DNA of 64,000 bases from Thermomonas sp. S9. Lineage in GTDB: Bacteria; Pseudomonadota; Gammaproteobacteria; Xanthomonadales; Xanthomonadaceae. Made by a program: the position numbers and the translations under genes. Below the pieces are notes generated by a model. That model saw only the letters and a list, made by a program, of their open reading frames with translations, had not been told where the DNA came from and ran no database searches. The stretch's first letter is position 1, and every line of letters begins with the position of its first letter. Location of the stretch: NCBI RefSeq assembly GCF_024704365.1, contig NZ_JAJDFY010000001.1:2089001-2153000 (forward strand), written 5' to 3'. Below are positions 54,214-63,944 of the stretch, one piece after another.

Positions 54214-54321
54214 GGTGGCCCCGTCGGCCCCTCGCGACGCTAGGTCGAAAACCCCGCCAGGGCCGGAAGGCAGCAACGGTATCGACTGACGCGGGCGCCG
54301 AGGCCAGCCGGCGGGGCCACC
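54214..54321 (+). ncRNA. ffs: Signal recognition particle 4.5S RNA
   Basis: About 108 nt. The conserved SRP loop AGGGCCGGAAGGCAGCAACG, with the GGAA tetraloop and the A-C rich internal loop that binds Ffh, is at about 54259-54278. The two ends pair as GGTGGCCCC (54214-54222) and GGGGCCACC (54313-54321). It guides membrane proteins to SecYEG with Ffh and FtsY. In many gammaproteobacteria ffs lies just upstream of dnaX and in the same direction; here it is on the other strand from dnaX. Confidence 0.92.
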
Positions 54322-54441
54322 GCCTTTCGGGCCTTCCGCGGCTGCCTTCCGCCCTTGGGCCGTTGCCTTTTCGGGCCTGGCCCGTCGCCACCCAGCACGC
54401 CATGCCATCCGGGCACGCGCCTGCCCCCGGCACCCCCGACC

Positions 54442-55185
54442 TCAGTAGCCGCGCTCCCAGGCCGCCGTATAGGCCGCGCGCAGGCGGGCGAAGTCGGCTT
54501 CGACGGCCTCCGCGCTGCGCGCGCCACGGCGCTTGTGCAGCGAGCGCAGCAGGCGCTGCAGGTTCGCCTCGCGCCAGCCGGTGGCAGGGATGCGCAGGTG
54601 CGAGCGGTCGAAATCGATCATCCAGCCGCGCCCCTGGCCATCGAACAGGAGGTTGTGCGCGTTGAGGTCGGCGTGGTCCAGGCCGGCGCGGTGGAAGCGC
54701 GCGATGAGCTGCCCGGCGGCCTCCCACGGTGCCGCTTCATCCGCGGCCAGCGCGGCCAGCGAGCGCACGTCGCGCAATCGCTGCATCAGGATCGCGGCCT
54801 GGTAATGCAGGCCCTCGCGCCGGTACCAGGCTGCGAACGGCAGCGGCACCGGCAGCTTCTTCGCGCGCAGCGTGCGCAGCAGGCGGAACTCGGCGAAGCT
54901 GCGCACGCGCTGGATGCCGCGCCAGAGATGGCGGTCATGGCTGAATTTCGCCATCAGGCCACCGCGCAGGTAATGCCGCAGCAGCGCATCGCCCTGCCCG
55001 GAATCGATGAACCAGGCGCCACCGCGCCCACCCTCTCCCACCGGCTGCGCCGCCATGCCCCAGTGGCCGGGATCGAACCACTCCGGCTCCGGTTGCCGCA
55101 CCTGGGTGCGGTCGAACAGAATCGCGCCGTAGCCGCGCGCGTCGCGGAACGGCGTCAGGTGCTCGTTGGCGTCGAAACCGGTCAT
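54442..55185 (-). CDS. kdkA: 3-deoxy-D-manno-octulosonic acid (Kdo) kinase KdkA
   Basis: 247 residues. It is a small protein-kinase-fold sugar kinase: catalytic loop His-Ala-Asp-Leu-Asn-Ala-His-Asn and metal site Ile-Asp-Phe-Asp-Arg-Ser, with N-terminal Trp-Phe-Asp-Pro-Gly and Tyr-Leu-Arg-Gly-Gly-Leu. KdkA puts a phosphate on the single Kdo of the LPS inner core, as in Haemophilus and xanthomonads. It is divergent from a glycosyltransferase gene only 21 bp away. Confidence 0.88.
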   Translation of the reverse strand: MTGFDANEHLTPFRDARGYGAILFDRTQVRQPEPEWFDPGHWGMAAQPVGEGGRGGAWFIDSGQGDALLRHYLRGGLMAKFSHDRHLWRGIQRVRSFAEFRLLRTLRAKKLPVPLPFAAWYRREGLHYQAAILMQRLRDVRSLAALAADEAAPWEAAGQLIARFHRAGLDHADLNAHNLLFDGQGRGWMIDFDRSHLRIPATGWREANLQRLLRSLHKRRGARSAEAVEADFARLRAAYTAAWERGY

Positions 55186-55206
55186 TTTTGCGAGTGTAGC
55201 AACCAC

Positions 55207-56259
55207 GTGCCCCAAGTCCCCGCCCCGCGCTCGATCTGCCTACTGCGCCTGTCCGCGCTGGGCGATGTCACCCACGTGCTGCCGCTGGTGCATACCCTGC
55301 AAACCGGGCTTCCGAATGTGGCGCTGACCTGGATCATCGGCCGCGGCGAACACCGCCTGCTGGAGGGCCTGCCGGGCGTGCGCTTCGTGGAATACGACAA
55401 GAAGACCGGACTGGCCGGCATGCGCGCCCTGCGCCGCGAGTTGGGCCAACGCTTCGACGTGCTGCTGCAGCTGCAGGTCTCGGCGCGCGCCAACCTGCTG
55501 TCGGCGTTCGTGCCGGCGCAGCGCAGGATTGGCTACGACAAGTCGCGCAGCAAGGAAGGCCACGGTCTGTTCATCAACGAACGCATTCCCGACTGCGGCA
55601 ATGTCCACGTGCTGGACGCCATCGGCAGCTTCTGCGAGCCGCTGGGGTTGGTACGCGCCGAGGTGGCCTGGAATCTGCCGGTGCCGGACGCGGCCCATGC
55701 CTGGGCGCGCGCGCAGTGGCCCGACGACGGCCGCCGCACGCTGATGATCTCGCCCTGCTCCAGTCACCCCTTGCGCAACTGGCGCGCCGAGCGCTACGCC
55801 GCGCTGGCCGACCACGCCGCCGCGCAGGGCTGGCGGATCGTGCTGTGCGGCGGCCGCAGCGAGCTGGAGCGTGGTACCGGTGACGCCATCCTCGCCGCGA
55901 TGGCCACGCGCGACAGCGTGCTGGATCTGATCGGCAAGGACACCCTCAAGCAGCTGCCGGCCCTGCTCGCGCGTGCGGACCTGTTGGTGACGCCGGACTC
56001 GGGCCCGATGCACATCGCCAACGCGATGGGCACCAGGGTGCTGGGCCTGCACGCCGCCACCAACCCGCAGCGCAGCGGCCCGTATTCCGACCGCAGATTC
56101 TGCGTGGACCGCTACGACGAGGCCGCGCGGAAATACCGCGGCAAGCCGGCGTCGGAACTCAAATGGGGTACGAAGATCGAGGCCGAGGGCGTGATGGACC
56201 TCATCGCCGTCGAGGACGCCGTGGCAGCGTTCGAGCGCTTCCGCGCCAGCCTCGGCTGA
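55207..56259 (+). CDS. Glycosyltransferase family 9 (LPS heptosyltransferase-like)
   Basis: 350 residues. The GT9/heptosyltransferase signature is complete: N-terminal [17 protein letters not shown], and C-terminal [12 protein letters not shown]. It transfers a sugar, probably a heptose, to the LPS core at the inner membrane. The GTG start is chosen because the next residues are Pro-Gln-Val-Pro-Ala-Pro-Arg-Ser, matching xanthomonad relatives. A Kdo kinase gene next door supports an LPS core role. Confidence 0.88.
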   Translation: MPQVPAPRSICLLRLSALGDVTHVLPLVHTLQTGLPNVALTWIIGRGEHRLLEGLPGVRFVEYDKKTGLAGMRALRRELGQRFDVLLQLQVSARANLLSAFVPAQRRIGYDKSRSKEGHGLFINERIPDCGNVHVLDAIGSFCEPLGLVRAEVAWNLPVPDAAHAWARAQWPDDGRRTLMISPCSSHPLRNWRAERYAALADHAAAQGWRIVLCGGRSELERGTGDAILAAMATRDSVLDLIGKDTLKQLPALLARADLLVTPDSGPMHIANAMGTRVLGLHAATNPQRSGPYSDRRFCVDRYDEAARKYRGKPASELKWGTKIEAEGVMDLIAVEDAVAAFERFRASLG

Positions 56260-56262
56260 GCC

Positions 56263-56670
56263 TCAAACGCCCTGCCCGCTGCCGTAATCCTGGTAGGACT
56301 TCTCCTCGACGTAGGCCGAGCCCAGCGCGAGGTTGATGTCCTTCTTCACCCGCGCGCGGGTATCGTTCTCGAAATACACGCTGCGCGCCAGGCGGATGAA
56401 CTCCGCGTCGAACGCCTGCGCCTTTTCCTTCAGGCGGATGTCGTCCTCGATCACCCACAGCCGCTCGTTGACGGCCTTCAGCTCGGCGCGCAGGGCGGCG
56501 ATATCCTGCCGCGAGGCTGGGTGCGCGGCCCAGGTCGCTTCCAGCGCCGCCAGCTCGTTGCGCACATTGGCCAGCTTGGCCGGGTCGCTCATGCGCTCGG
56601 ACTTGATCTGCAGGATGGCGATCTTGTCGAGCAGCTCGCCGAAGGAAACGGGGACGTGGATCTCGGACAT
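56263..56670 (-). CDS. DUF6165 family protein
   Basis: 135 residues, charged and helical. It begins Met-Ser-Glu-Ile-His-Val-Pro-Val-Ser-Phe-Gly-Glu-Leu-Leu-Asp-Lys-Ile-Ala-Ile-Leu, which is the DUF6165 signature; Arg-Met-Ser-Asp-Pro-Ala-Lys-Leu follows. Members are often encoded near polysaccharide or LPS genes, as here, but the function is unknown. It is convergent with the glycosyltransferase and ends three bases after it. Confidence 0.8.
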   Translation of the reverse strand: MSEIHVPVSFGELLDKIAILQIKSERMSDPAKLANVRNELAALEATWAAHPASRQDIAALRAELKAVNERLWVIEDDIRLKEKAQAFDAEFIRLARSVYFENDTRARVKKDINLALGSAYVEEKSYQDYGSGQGV

Positions 56671-56710
56671 GGACACGGGCAGGGAACGACGGGCGGCCAG
56701 TGTACCCGCC

Positions 56711-56739
56711 TTGCCGCCGGGCCACGCGCCCCGTATCAT
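56711..56739 (+). promoter_or_regulatory. Promoter of tRNA-Ser(CGA)
   Basis: TTGCCG at 56711-56716 and TATCAT at 56734-56739 with 17 bp between, 17 bases before the tRNA 5' end. Confidence 0.6.
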
Positions 56740-56755
56740 CCACGGCCCCACTTCC

Positions 56756-56846
<91 letters not shown>

Positions 56847-56856
56847 GACATGACAG

Positions 56857-56878
56857 CGCCCCCACCAGGGGGCGTTTT
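56857..56878 (+). terminator. Terminator of tRNA-Ser(CGA)
   Basis: A 7-bp GC stem (CGCCCCC / GGGGGCG) with loop ACCA followed by TTTT, 10 bp after the tRNA. Confidence 0.85.
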
Positions 56879-57076
56879 CATGTCCGGACCTCGACCGCAG
56901 GCATCTGCTGGCACTGCCTTCCCCTCCCGCCGCGCGCGGCCCCACTTCCGGCACAGGCAGGCGCCGCGGCCGGCCACCACCATCGGAAACCGGCCCCGCT
57001 GTCCGCCTTGCCCTGCAGTCCGGTCCGCGCGCATGATTCCGTTGGCCACCATGAACCCCGGACGCCAGCCGCACGC

Positions 57077-57781
57077 ATGATCGAATTCGGACACCTGACC
57101 CATGTCGGCCTGCGGCGCGCGCTGAACGAAGACACCTATTATGGCGACAGTGCACTCGGCCTGTGGCTGGTGGCGGACGGCATGGGCGGACACGAGTACG
57201 GCGAGGTCGCCAGCGCACTGGCGCGCGAGGTGATCGTGCGCGAGGTGCGCGCCGGGCGCAGCCTGGCCAGCGCCATCGTCACCGCCGACGAGGAAATCAT
57301 CCGCTGCTCCAAGCGCCGCGGCGACAGCCTGCCGATGGGCACCACCGTGGTGGCGGCGCGGGTGGACGGCAACCGCTTCGAAGTGGCCTGGGTGGGCGAC
57401 AGCCGGGTGTACCTGTGGCGGGACGGCAGTCTCACCCAGATCTCGCACGACCACAGCTACGTGCAGGAGCTGATCGCGCAGGGTGCGATCAGCGCCGACC
57501 AGGCGCGCAATCACCCGCACCGCAACGTGGTGACCCAGGCGCTGGGCGTCACCGCGCCGGACCAGCTGAACGTGGAAACCCTCTCCGGCGAGCTGCGCCC
57601 CGGCATGCAGCTGCTGCTGTGCAGCGACGGGCTGACCGAGGAAGTGGACGACCGCCAGATCGCGCAGGTGCTGGCCCACCGCGAATGCAGCGCGCAGGAA
57701 TGCGTGGACGGGCTGGTGGCGGCCGCGCTGGACGGTGGCGGCTCCGACAACATCACCGTGGTGCTGGTGCGCCGGCACTGA
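57077..57781 (+). CDS. PP2C family Ser/Thr protein phosphatase
   Basis: 234 residues. The metal-binding PP2C motifs are visible: Asn-Glu-Asp at 17-19, Val-Ala-Asp-Gly-Met-Gly-Gly-His at 33-40, Thr-Thr-Val-Val-Ala, Trp-Val-Gly-Asp-Ser-Arg-Val-Tyr, Cys-Ser-Asp-Gly-Leu-Thr and Gly-Ser-Asp-Asn-Ile-Thr-Val-Val. It lacks membrane segments, so is a cytoplasmic Stp/PppA-like enzyme. It follows 195 bp of DNA after the tRNA terminator in which nothing was recognised. No Ser/Thr kinase is adjacent, and the tail-anchored FHA protein is 18 kb away. Confidence 0.93.
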   Translation: MIEFGHLTHVGLRRALNEDTYYGDSALGLWLVADGMGGHEYGEVASALAREVIVREVRAGRSLASAIVTADEEIIRCSKRRGDSLPMGTTVVAARVDGNRFEVAWVGDSRVYLWRDGSLTQISHDHSYVQELIAQGAISADQARNHPHRNVVTQALGVTAPDQLNVETLSGELRPGMQLLLCSDGLTEEVDDRQIAQVLAHRECSAQECVDGLVAAALDGGGSDNITVVLVRRH

Positions 57782-57835
57782 GCATCCCCCGCCGCTGCCC
57801 CGCGAACCGGATCACCGGCAACAACGGTCGCCGCG

Positions 57836-58549
57836 TCAACCCGCTTCCGCCTCCAGCTCGCGCCACAGGCAACGGCCGGCCTTCTTTTCCAGCGCCGCCA
57901 GGCGCGCCGCGTGCGCCTCGGCTTCCTCCGTCTGCACGCGCACCCGCACCCGCGGCGGGGCCTCCAGCGCGTCCAGCAGGACGGTCGCCTCCACCGCGGC
58001 TGCCGCGGCCTCCTCGCCGAAGCCGATCTCGCGCTGGCCGGAGGTCATCGCCAGATACACGTCTGCCAGGATCTGGGCGTCGAGCAGGGCGCCGTGCAGC
58101 TGGCGCTGCGAGTTGTCCACGCCCAGCCGCTTGCACAGCGCATCCAGCGAATTGCGCTGGCCCGGGAAGCGCTGGCGCGCCATCGCCAGGGTGTCTTCGA
58201 TGGTGCAGCGGTCCTCGATCCGGCCGGTGCCGGGAATCCGCGCCAGCTCGGCATTGAGGAAGCCGAGGTCGAACGCGGCGTTGTGGATGATGAGCTCCGC
58301 GCCGTCGATGAAGGCCAGGAACTCTTCTGCCACCTCGGCGAAGCGCGGCTTGTCGGCGAGGAACTCGAGGGTCAGCCCGGTCACCTCCTGCGCGCCCGGC
58401 TCGAACTCGCGGTCCGGGTGCAGGTAGCGGTGGAAGGTGCGCCCGGTCGACCGCCGCTCCAGCAGCTCCACGCAGCCGATTTCGACCACCCGGTTGCCTT
58501 TCTGCCATTCCAGGCCGGTGGTTTCGGTATCGAGGACGATCTGTCGCAT
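57836..58549 (-). CDS. dnaQ: DNA polymerase III epsilon subunit (3'-5' exonuclease)
   Basis: 237 residues. DEDDh exonuclease motifs are complete: Leu-Asp-Thr-Glu-Thr-Thr-Gly-Leu (Exo I), His-Asn-Ala-Ala-Phe-Asp-Leu-Gly-Phe (Exo II), and His-Gly-Ala-Leu-Leu-Asp-Ala-Gln (Exo III). The C-terminus is the linker and polymerase-binding region, here Ala/Glu-rich. It proofreads for the replicative polymerase. Its ATG overlaps the rnhA stop by one base (TGATG), the classic rnhA-dnaQ pair, in the same direction. Confidence 0.95.
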   Translation of the reverse strand: MRQIVLDTETTGLEWQKGNRVVEIGCVELLERRSTGRTFHRYLHPDREFEPGAQEVTGLTLEFLADKPRFAEVAEEFLAFIDGAELIIHNAAFDLGFLNAELARIPGTGRIEDRCTIEDTLAMARQRFPGQRNSLDALCKRLGVDNSQRQLHGALLDAQILADVYLAMTSGQREIGFGEEAAAAAVEATVLLDALEAPPRVRVRVQTEEAEAHAARLAALEKKAGRCLWRELEAEAG

Positions 58550-59013
58550 CAGTTGCCAGACTCCTGGGACGGCCTGAATTTCAATGCCTGCGCGCGCGCC
58601 AGCCGATCCACACGCTCGTTCTCGGGATGCCCGGCGTGGCCCTTGACCCAGCGCCAGTCCACCGCGTGCCGGGCCGCCGCGGCGTGCAGGCGTTCCCACA
58701 GGTCGCGGTTCTTGACCGGCTCGCCGCCCGCGGTCTTCCAGCCGCGCCGCAGCCAGCCGGGCATCCATTCGGTCATGCCCTGGCGCACGTATTGCGAGTC
58801 GGTCGTGAGGACCACGTCGCACGGCTCCTTGAGGGCCTCCAGCGCGGCGATCGCAGCCATCAGCTCCATCCGGTTGTTGGTGGTGGCCGGCTCGCCGCCG
58901 GCCAGCTCGCGCTCGACTCCGCGCCAGTGCAGCAGCGCCGCCCAGCCGCCCGGCCCGGGATTGCCCAGGCAGGCGCCATCGGTATGTGCCTGCACCTGCT
59001 TGCGGGCGCTCAT
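58549..59013 (-). CDS. rnhA: Ribonuclease HI
   Basis: 154 residues. RNase HI removes RNA from RNA:DNA hybrids. Catalytic residues: Asp in [15 protein letters not shown] in Asn-Arg-Met-Glu-Leu, Asp in Thr-Asp-Ser-Gln-Tyr-Val, and Asp in Asn-Glu-Arg-Val-Asp; the basic protrusion Trp-Leu-Arg-Arg-Gly-Trp-Lys is present. Located between a methyltransferase and dnaQ, overlapping both. Confidence 0.96.
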   Translation of the reverse strand: MSARKQVQAHTDGACLGNPGPGGWAALLHWRGVERELAGGEPATTNNRMELMAAIAALEALKEPCDVVLTTDSQYVRQGMTEWMPGWLRRGWKTAGGEPVKNRDLWERLHAAAARHAVDWRWVKGHAGHPENERVDRLARAQALKFRPSQESGN

Positions 59014-59681
59014 GCCGACGGCTCCGCCTGCCAGCGCAACGCGCGCCGCCGGCGCAGCGGAGTCAGCGCGCGCACCCGCTTCTCGGCGCGCAGCAGGTAG
59101 CCGGCGCGCAGGCCCGCGCCTTCCTGCTCGCCCGCCGCGGCCGCGACCGCCCACACCGGGCCCAGCCCCAGCGTGACCACATCCGGCGCCAGCCCGGCCG
59201 CGCGCAGGCGGCGGCGCCAGCCGATCGGTTCGCGCGCCGCCAGCCCCTGCCCGCGCCACTGCCAGCGGTAGGGCGAGAGCGGGTTCAGCGCAAACAGCCA
59301 TAGCCAGCCGCCGGGCACCAGCACCCGCGCGCACTCCTCCAGCAGCGGCAAGGCGGCATCGGCCGGCTTCGCATCCAGCACATGCTGCACGACCACCACC
59401 GCGCAGGCCTCGCTGGCCAGCGGCAGCGGCAGCCCGCAACGCAGGGCCCCATCGAAGCCGCTGCCGCGGCAGCGCAGGCGCAATGCCAGCGCCCCGCCTT
59501 CGACATCCAGCAGATCGACCGCCGGCGGCGCCAGCCACAGCGCGGCCTGGCCTGGGCGCTGGCGCAGCGCATCGCCCACCACGGCGGCCTCGCTGGCCAG
59601 CAGCGCCAGCCCGGCCGGAGTGGCGTACCAGGCATCGGCACCTGCGGCATTGGGTTGACGCGCTGGAAGCATGAACGGCAT
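59010..59681 (-). CDS. SAM-dependent methyltransferase-like protein
   Basis: 223 residues. A compact class I methyltransferase fold is suggested by Val-Val-Val-Val-Gln-His-Val-Leu-Asp (motif IV), [12 protein letters not shown] and Asn-Pro-Leu-Ser-Pro-Tyr. The usual glycine-rich SAM motif I is weak (Trp-Leu-Ala-Pro), so activity is not assured. Its stop overlaps the rnhA ATG (ATGA), the standard methyltransferase-rnhA-dnaQ order. The start is divergent from gloB, with 46 bp between ATGs. Confidence 0.8.
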   Translation of the reverse strand: MPFMLPARQPNAAGADAWYATPAGLALLASEAAVVGDALRQRPGQAALWLAPPAVDLLDVEGGALALRLRCRGSGFDGALRCGLPLPLASEACAVVVVQHVLDAKPADAALPLLEECARVLVPGGWLWLFALNPLSPYRWQWRGQGLAAREPIGWRRRLRAAGLAPDVVTLGLGPVWAVAAAAGEQEGAGLRAGYLLRAEKRVRALTPLRRRRALRWQAEPSA

Positions 59682-59727
59682 GGTGGCGATTCTGCGGGAA
59701 AGCCCGCTCCCCGTCACGACTGGACAA

Positions 59728-60489
<762 letters not shown>

Positions 60490-60604
60490 GCCGCCCCCGC
60501 TCCGTACGGCTGCGCACACTGGCCGCAGCCGGGCGCGCAAGGCACACTTAGCGCATTCACCTCGGTGCGCCACGCGCGCACACCGGACTATCCAAGGAGA
60601 CACC

Positions 60605-61393
60605 ATGGGATTCCTGCAAGGCAAGCGTGCGCTGGTGACCGGCATCGCCAGCCAGCGTTCGATCGCCACCGGCATCGCCGACGCCTTTCACCGCGAGGGC
60701 GCCGAGCTGGCGCTCACCTATCAGAACGACAAGCTCAAGTCGCGGGTCGAGGACGCCGCCGCCGGGTACGGCAGCAAGATCGTGCTGCCGCTGGACGTGG
60801 CCTCGGACGAACAGATCGACGCCTGCTTCGCCGAGCTGGGCCGGCACTGGAGCGACGGCTTCGACATCCTCGTGCACTGCATCGCGTTCGCCCCGCGCGA
60901 GGCGATCGAAGGCGATTTCCTCGACGGCATCACCCGCGAGCGCTACCACATCGCGCATGACATCAGCGCCTACTCGCTGGCCGCGCTGGGCAAGGCCGCG
61001 CGTCCGCTGATGAAGGGCCGCAACGGCAGCATCCTGACCCTGTCCTACCTCGGCGCCGAGCGTGCGCTGGCCAACTACAACACGATGGGCGTGGCCAAGG
61101 CCTCGCTGGAAGCCACCGTGCGCTACATGGCAATGGCGCTGGGTCCGGAGGGCACCCGCGTGAACGCGATCTCGGCCGGCCCGATCCGCACCCTGGCCGC
61201 CAGCGGCGTGGCCAACTTCCGCAAGATGCTCAGCCAGTTCGAGGCGGTGGCGCCGCTGCGCCGTGCGGTGACCATCGAGGATGTGGGCAATACCGCCGCC
61301 TTCCTGTGCTCCGATCTCGCCCGCGGCATTACCGGCGAAGTGACCTACGTGGATGCCGGCTACAACATCATGGGCATGAGCGGGATCGAGTGA
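60605..61393 (+). CDS. fabI: Enoyl-[acyl-carrier-protein] reductase FabI
   Basis: 262 residues. FabI reduces enoyl-ACP in the last step of fatty acid elongation. It is an SDR with the FabI-type motif Gly-Ile-Ala-Ser-Gln-Arg-Ser-Ile-Ala and the catalytic Tyr and Lys spaced six apart (Tyr-Asn-Thr-Met-Gly-Val-Ala-Lys). Ser-Tyr-Leu-Gly-Ala-Glu follows the active-site region as in FabI. AAGGAGA lies 6 bases before the ATG. Its own promoter is not obvious in the 115 bp after gloB. Confidence 0.95.
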   Translation: MGFLQGKRALVTGIASQRSIATGIADAFHREGAELALTYQNDKLKSRVEDAAAGYGSKIVLPLDVASDEQIDACFAELGRHWSDGFDILVHCIAFAPREAIEGDFLDGITRERYHIAHDISAYSLAALGKAARPLMKGRNGSILTLSYLGAERALANYNTMGVAKASLEATVRYMAMALGPEGTRVNAISAGPIRTLAASGVANFRKMLSQFEAVAPLRRAVTIEDVGNTAAFLCSDLARGITGEVTYVDAGYNIMGMSGIE

Positions 61394-61422
61394 CCGCGCC
61401 CGCCCCGGCATCCCGCCCATGA

Positions 61423-61455
61423 CGCAGAACGCCCGGCATTGCCGGGCGTTCTGCG
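61423..61455. terminator. Strong hairpin between convergent fabI and ppiD
   Basis: A perfect 15-bp stem with loop ATT, centred at 61439. It lies between fabI (ends 61393) and ppiD (ends 61484), and should stop transcription from both sides though no T tract follows. Confidence 0.75.
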
Positions 61456-61483
61456 TTGGAGTCACCCGTTGCGGATAGCGGGC

Positions 61484-63460
61484 TTACAGCCGGTCTTCCG
61501 CGATCTTGATGACGTAGTGCTTGCGCACGGCCTGGATGAAGGCCTCCTGCGCCTGCACGCCGATCGAGGCGGCCACCTGCGTGCGCAGCTGCGCGCGCTC
61601 CTGCGGGGTCACCTGGCCGATGTCGCCATCGCGCGCCGCGCGCACCGCGAACACCACCAGCTGGCCGCCGGCGCGGGTCTTGCCCAGCACCGGTGTGTCC
61701 TTCTGCGGGCGCGGCACGTTGAAGAACGCGTCCACCAGCGGCTGCGGCGGCACCGGCGCGGGGCTGCGGCGCGGCAAGTCGTCAAGTCTGGCCACCGCCA
61801 GCCCGGCGGCGGCGGCCGCCGCGTCCAGGCCCTGCGCGCGCGCAGCCTTGAGCAGCGCCTCGGCCGCGGCGTCCGCCGCCTTGCGCTCGCGGTCGGCGCG
61901 GATCGAGGCCACCACCGCGGCGCGCACCTGCGCCAACGGCTGCACCTGCTCGGGCTGGTGCTCGATCACCCGGATCAGCACCGTGCGCAGCGGTCCGAGT
62001 TCGATCGGATCGCTGGCGGTGCCGTCCTGCACCAGCGCATCCGAGAACGCGGCGCGCAGCACTTTGGGCTCGCTGGCGATGCCCGGCGCACCGGCGCGGC
62101 TGAACACCGGCGTGGTCTGCACCTGCAACCCCAGTGCCCTGGCCGCCGGCGCCAGCGAGGTCGGGTTCTTGAACACCGCGTCCACCAGCTTGCCGGTCAG
62201 CTCGTTGAAGGCCTGCTCGCGACCGCCTTCCTGCAGTTCTTTCTCGAGCTCGGGCCGCACGTCCTCGAACGAGCGCTGCGTGCCCGGCTGGATCTGGTTC
62301 AGTTTGATGATGTGCCAGCCGAAGTCGGTCTTGACCGGCCCGCGCACCTCGCCCGCCTGCATCGCGAACGCGGCATCGTCGAACGCACCGGGCATGCCGC
62401 TGCCCTTGGTGATCCAGCCAAGATCACCGCCGGCGGCCTTGGAGCCGGTGTCGTCGGAATTGGCCCGCGCCAGCGCTGCGAAATCGGCGCCCGGCGCACG
62501 CGCCTCGGCGGCGAGTTTGGCGGCACGCGCCTCGGCGGCCTTCTTCTCGGCCGCGCCGGCGCTCGCCGGCACCTGCACCAGGATGTGCGACACCTCGCGC
62601 TTCTCGGGGCTGGAGAACTTGGCGATCTGGTCCTGGTAGCGCTTGCGCAACGCCGCCTCGTCAGCCGCCGGCGCCGGCAGCGTGTTGCCATCCACCTCGA
62701 CGTATTCCAGACGCACCGTCTCCGGGCTGCGGTACTCGTCCTTGTGGGCCTTGTACCAGGCTTCGATCTCGGCATCCGTCACCGGCGCGGTATCCGCCGC
62801 CGGGGCCGGGATGGCGACGAAGGACACGTCGCGGTGTTCGCCCAGCAGGCGCATCAGGCGATCCAGTTCGAGGTCGGTGACGAAGGCCGAACGCGCGATG
62901 CGCGCCGGGATCAGGTTGGTGGCCAGGTCCTCGCGCACCTTCTCCTCGAACGCGCGCGGCGTCAGCGGCGGGTTCTGCGCGGCCAGCAGCATCTGGTAGC
63001 GGTCGACGTTGAACGCGCCATCGACCTGGAATTCCGGGATCTGGCGGATGTTGCGGGCCACTTCCGCGTCGCTGACGACGATTCCGTCGTTACGCGCCGT
63101 CATCCGCATCAGGCGCTCGTCGATCAGCGCATCCAGCACGCGGCGTTTGTTCTCCACCGACTCGAACGCCTTGGCGTCGAAGTTCTCGCCCTGCGCATTG
63201 CGCATGTTGAGGCGCGCGTTCTCCAGGCGCTCCTTGAACTCTTGCGCGTCGATGTCCTCGATCTGCCACAGGTAGGTGACCGGCCAGACCTGGGGCGCGG
63301 ATTTCCACCACGACGGCGGCTGCGCGATCCGGGCGACGTAGGTCTCCACCCGCTGCGACATGTACGACTCCACCCCGAAGAAGGCGAACGGGATGGTCAC
63401 GATCGTGAGGATGGTGCCGGCAATCCAGCCGGTGGTCTTGTCGCGGAGTTTCTGCAGCAT
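61484..63460 (-). CDS. ppiD: Peptidylprolyl isomerase PpiD (SurA-N/parvulin)
   Basis: 658 residues. An N-terminal membrane anchor (residues 12-32, Ile-Ala-Gly-Thr-Ile-Leu-Thr-Ile-Val-Thr-Ile-Pro) leads to a periplasmic SurA-N chaperone region (about 70-230) and a parvulin domain (about 275-375) with Val-Ser-His-Ile-Leu-Val, Gly-Gly-Asp-Leu-Gly-Trp-Ile and Gly-Trp-His-Ile-Ile-Lys. PpiD helps proteins leaving SecYEG to fold. Intact over 2 kb. Next to hupB as in E. coli, with two tRNAs in between. Confidence 0.94.
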   Translation of the reverse strand: MLQKLRDKTTGWIAGTILTIVTIPFAFFGVESYMSQRVETYVARIAQPPSWWKSAPQVWPVTYLWQIEDIDAQEFKERLENARLNMRNAQGENFDAKAFESVENKRRVLDALIDERLMRMTARNDGIVVSDAEVARNIRQIPEFQVDGAFNVDRYQMLLAAQNPPLTPRAFEEKVREDLATNLIPARIARSAFVTDLELDRLMRLLGEHRDVSFVAIPAPAADTAPVTDAEIEAWYKAHKDEYRSPETVRLEYVEVDGNTLPAPAADEAALRKRYQDQIAKFSSPEKREVSHILVQVPASAGAAEKKAAEARAAKLAAEARAPGADFAALARANSDDTGSKAAGGDLGWITKGSGMPGAFDDAAFAMQAGEVRGPVKTDFGWHIIKLNQIQPGTQRSFEDVRPELEKELQEGGREQAFNELTGKLVDAVFKNPTSLAPAARALGLQVQTTPVFSRAGAPGIASEPKVLRAAFSDALVQDGTASDPIELGPLRTVLIRVIEHQPEQVQPLAQVRAAVVASIRADRERKAADAAAEALLKAARAQGLDAAAAAAGLAVARLDDLPRRSPAPVPPQPLVDAFFNVPRPQKDTPVLGKTRAGGQLVVFAVRAARDGDIGQVTPQERAQLRTQVAASIGVQAQEAFIQAVRKHYVIKIAEDRL

Positions 63461-63541
63461 GGGCGGACCAGGGATGAGGCGTAGCCGGCAAGTTTACCCG
63501 AGCCGCGCGCGCCCGGCCGTGCGTGGCCCAGGCCGAAAAAC

Positions 63542-63570
63542 AAAAAACCCCGCATCGTTGCGGGGCTTTC
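63542..63570 (-). terminator. Terminator of the tRNA-Asp gene
   Basis: A 7-bp stem (CCCCGCA / TGCGGGG) with loop TCGT, followed on the minus strand by six T residues, 9 bp after the tRNA. Confidence 0.88.
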
Positions 63571-63578
63571 GCTTTGAC

Positions 63579-63655
63579 TGGCGGAGTGGACGGGACTCGA
63601 ACCCGCGACCTCCGGCGTGACAGGCCAGCATTCTAACCGACTGAACTACCACTCC
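63579..63655 (-). tRNA. tRNA-Asp(GTC)
   Basis: 77 nt with encoded CCA. Anticodon GTC (plus-strand 63619-63621) in the loop CTGTCAC, D-arm TAGTTCAGTCGGTTAGA and T-loop GGTTCGAGTCC. Acceptor GGAGTGG pairs with CCACTCC. Confidence 0.96.
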
Positions 63656-63669
63656 GCTGTGAGCCCGCA

Positions 63670-63697
63670 AGTATACCGACCTTTCGCGCGGGCGCAA
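63670..63697 (-). promoter_or_regulatory. Promoter of tRNA-Asp
   Basis: On the minus strand TTGCGC (63692-63697) and TATACT (63670-63675) are 16 bp apart, and the -10 ends 14 bases before the tRNA 5' end. Confidence 0.7.
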
Positions 63698-63764
63698 CTC
63701 TTTTTGCATTCACCTTCGCTTCCGGACCGCATCCTGCGATCGCCCGCGACGGGCGCGGCCGGAC

Positions 63765-63839
63765 TGGTGGGCACTGAGGGGATCGAACCCCCGACCCGCT
63801 CCTTGTAAGGGAGCCGCTCTACCGCTGAGCTAAGTGCCC
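63765..63839 (-). tRNA. tRNA-Val(TAC)
   Basis: 75 nt with encoded CCA. Anticodon TAC (plus-strand 63805-63807) in CTTACAA, D-arm TAGCTCAGCGGTAGAGC and T-loop GGTTCGATCCC. Acceptor GGGCACT pairs with AGTGCCC. GATAAT (minus strand, plus-strand 63849-63854) may be its -10. Confidence 0.95.
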
Positions 63840-63885
63840 GGGCCGCGCATTATCGCCGCGCGGGTGCCGCAACGGAACACCCGCA

Positions 63886-63920
63886 ACGAAAAAAGCCCGG
63901 CACAAGGCCGGGCTTTCCGA
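63886..63920 (-). terminator. Terminator of the HU gene
   Basis: A 10-bp stem (AAAGCCCGGC / GCCGGGCTTT) with a five-base loop, followed on the minus strand by an extra T run, 25 bp after the HU stop. Confidence 0.85.
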
Positions 63921-63944
63921 TCACCGGCGCGAGCCGGCGGGCGA

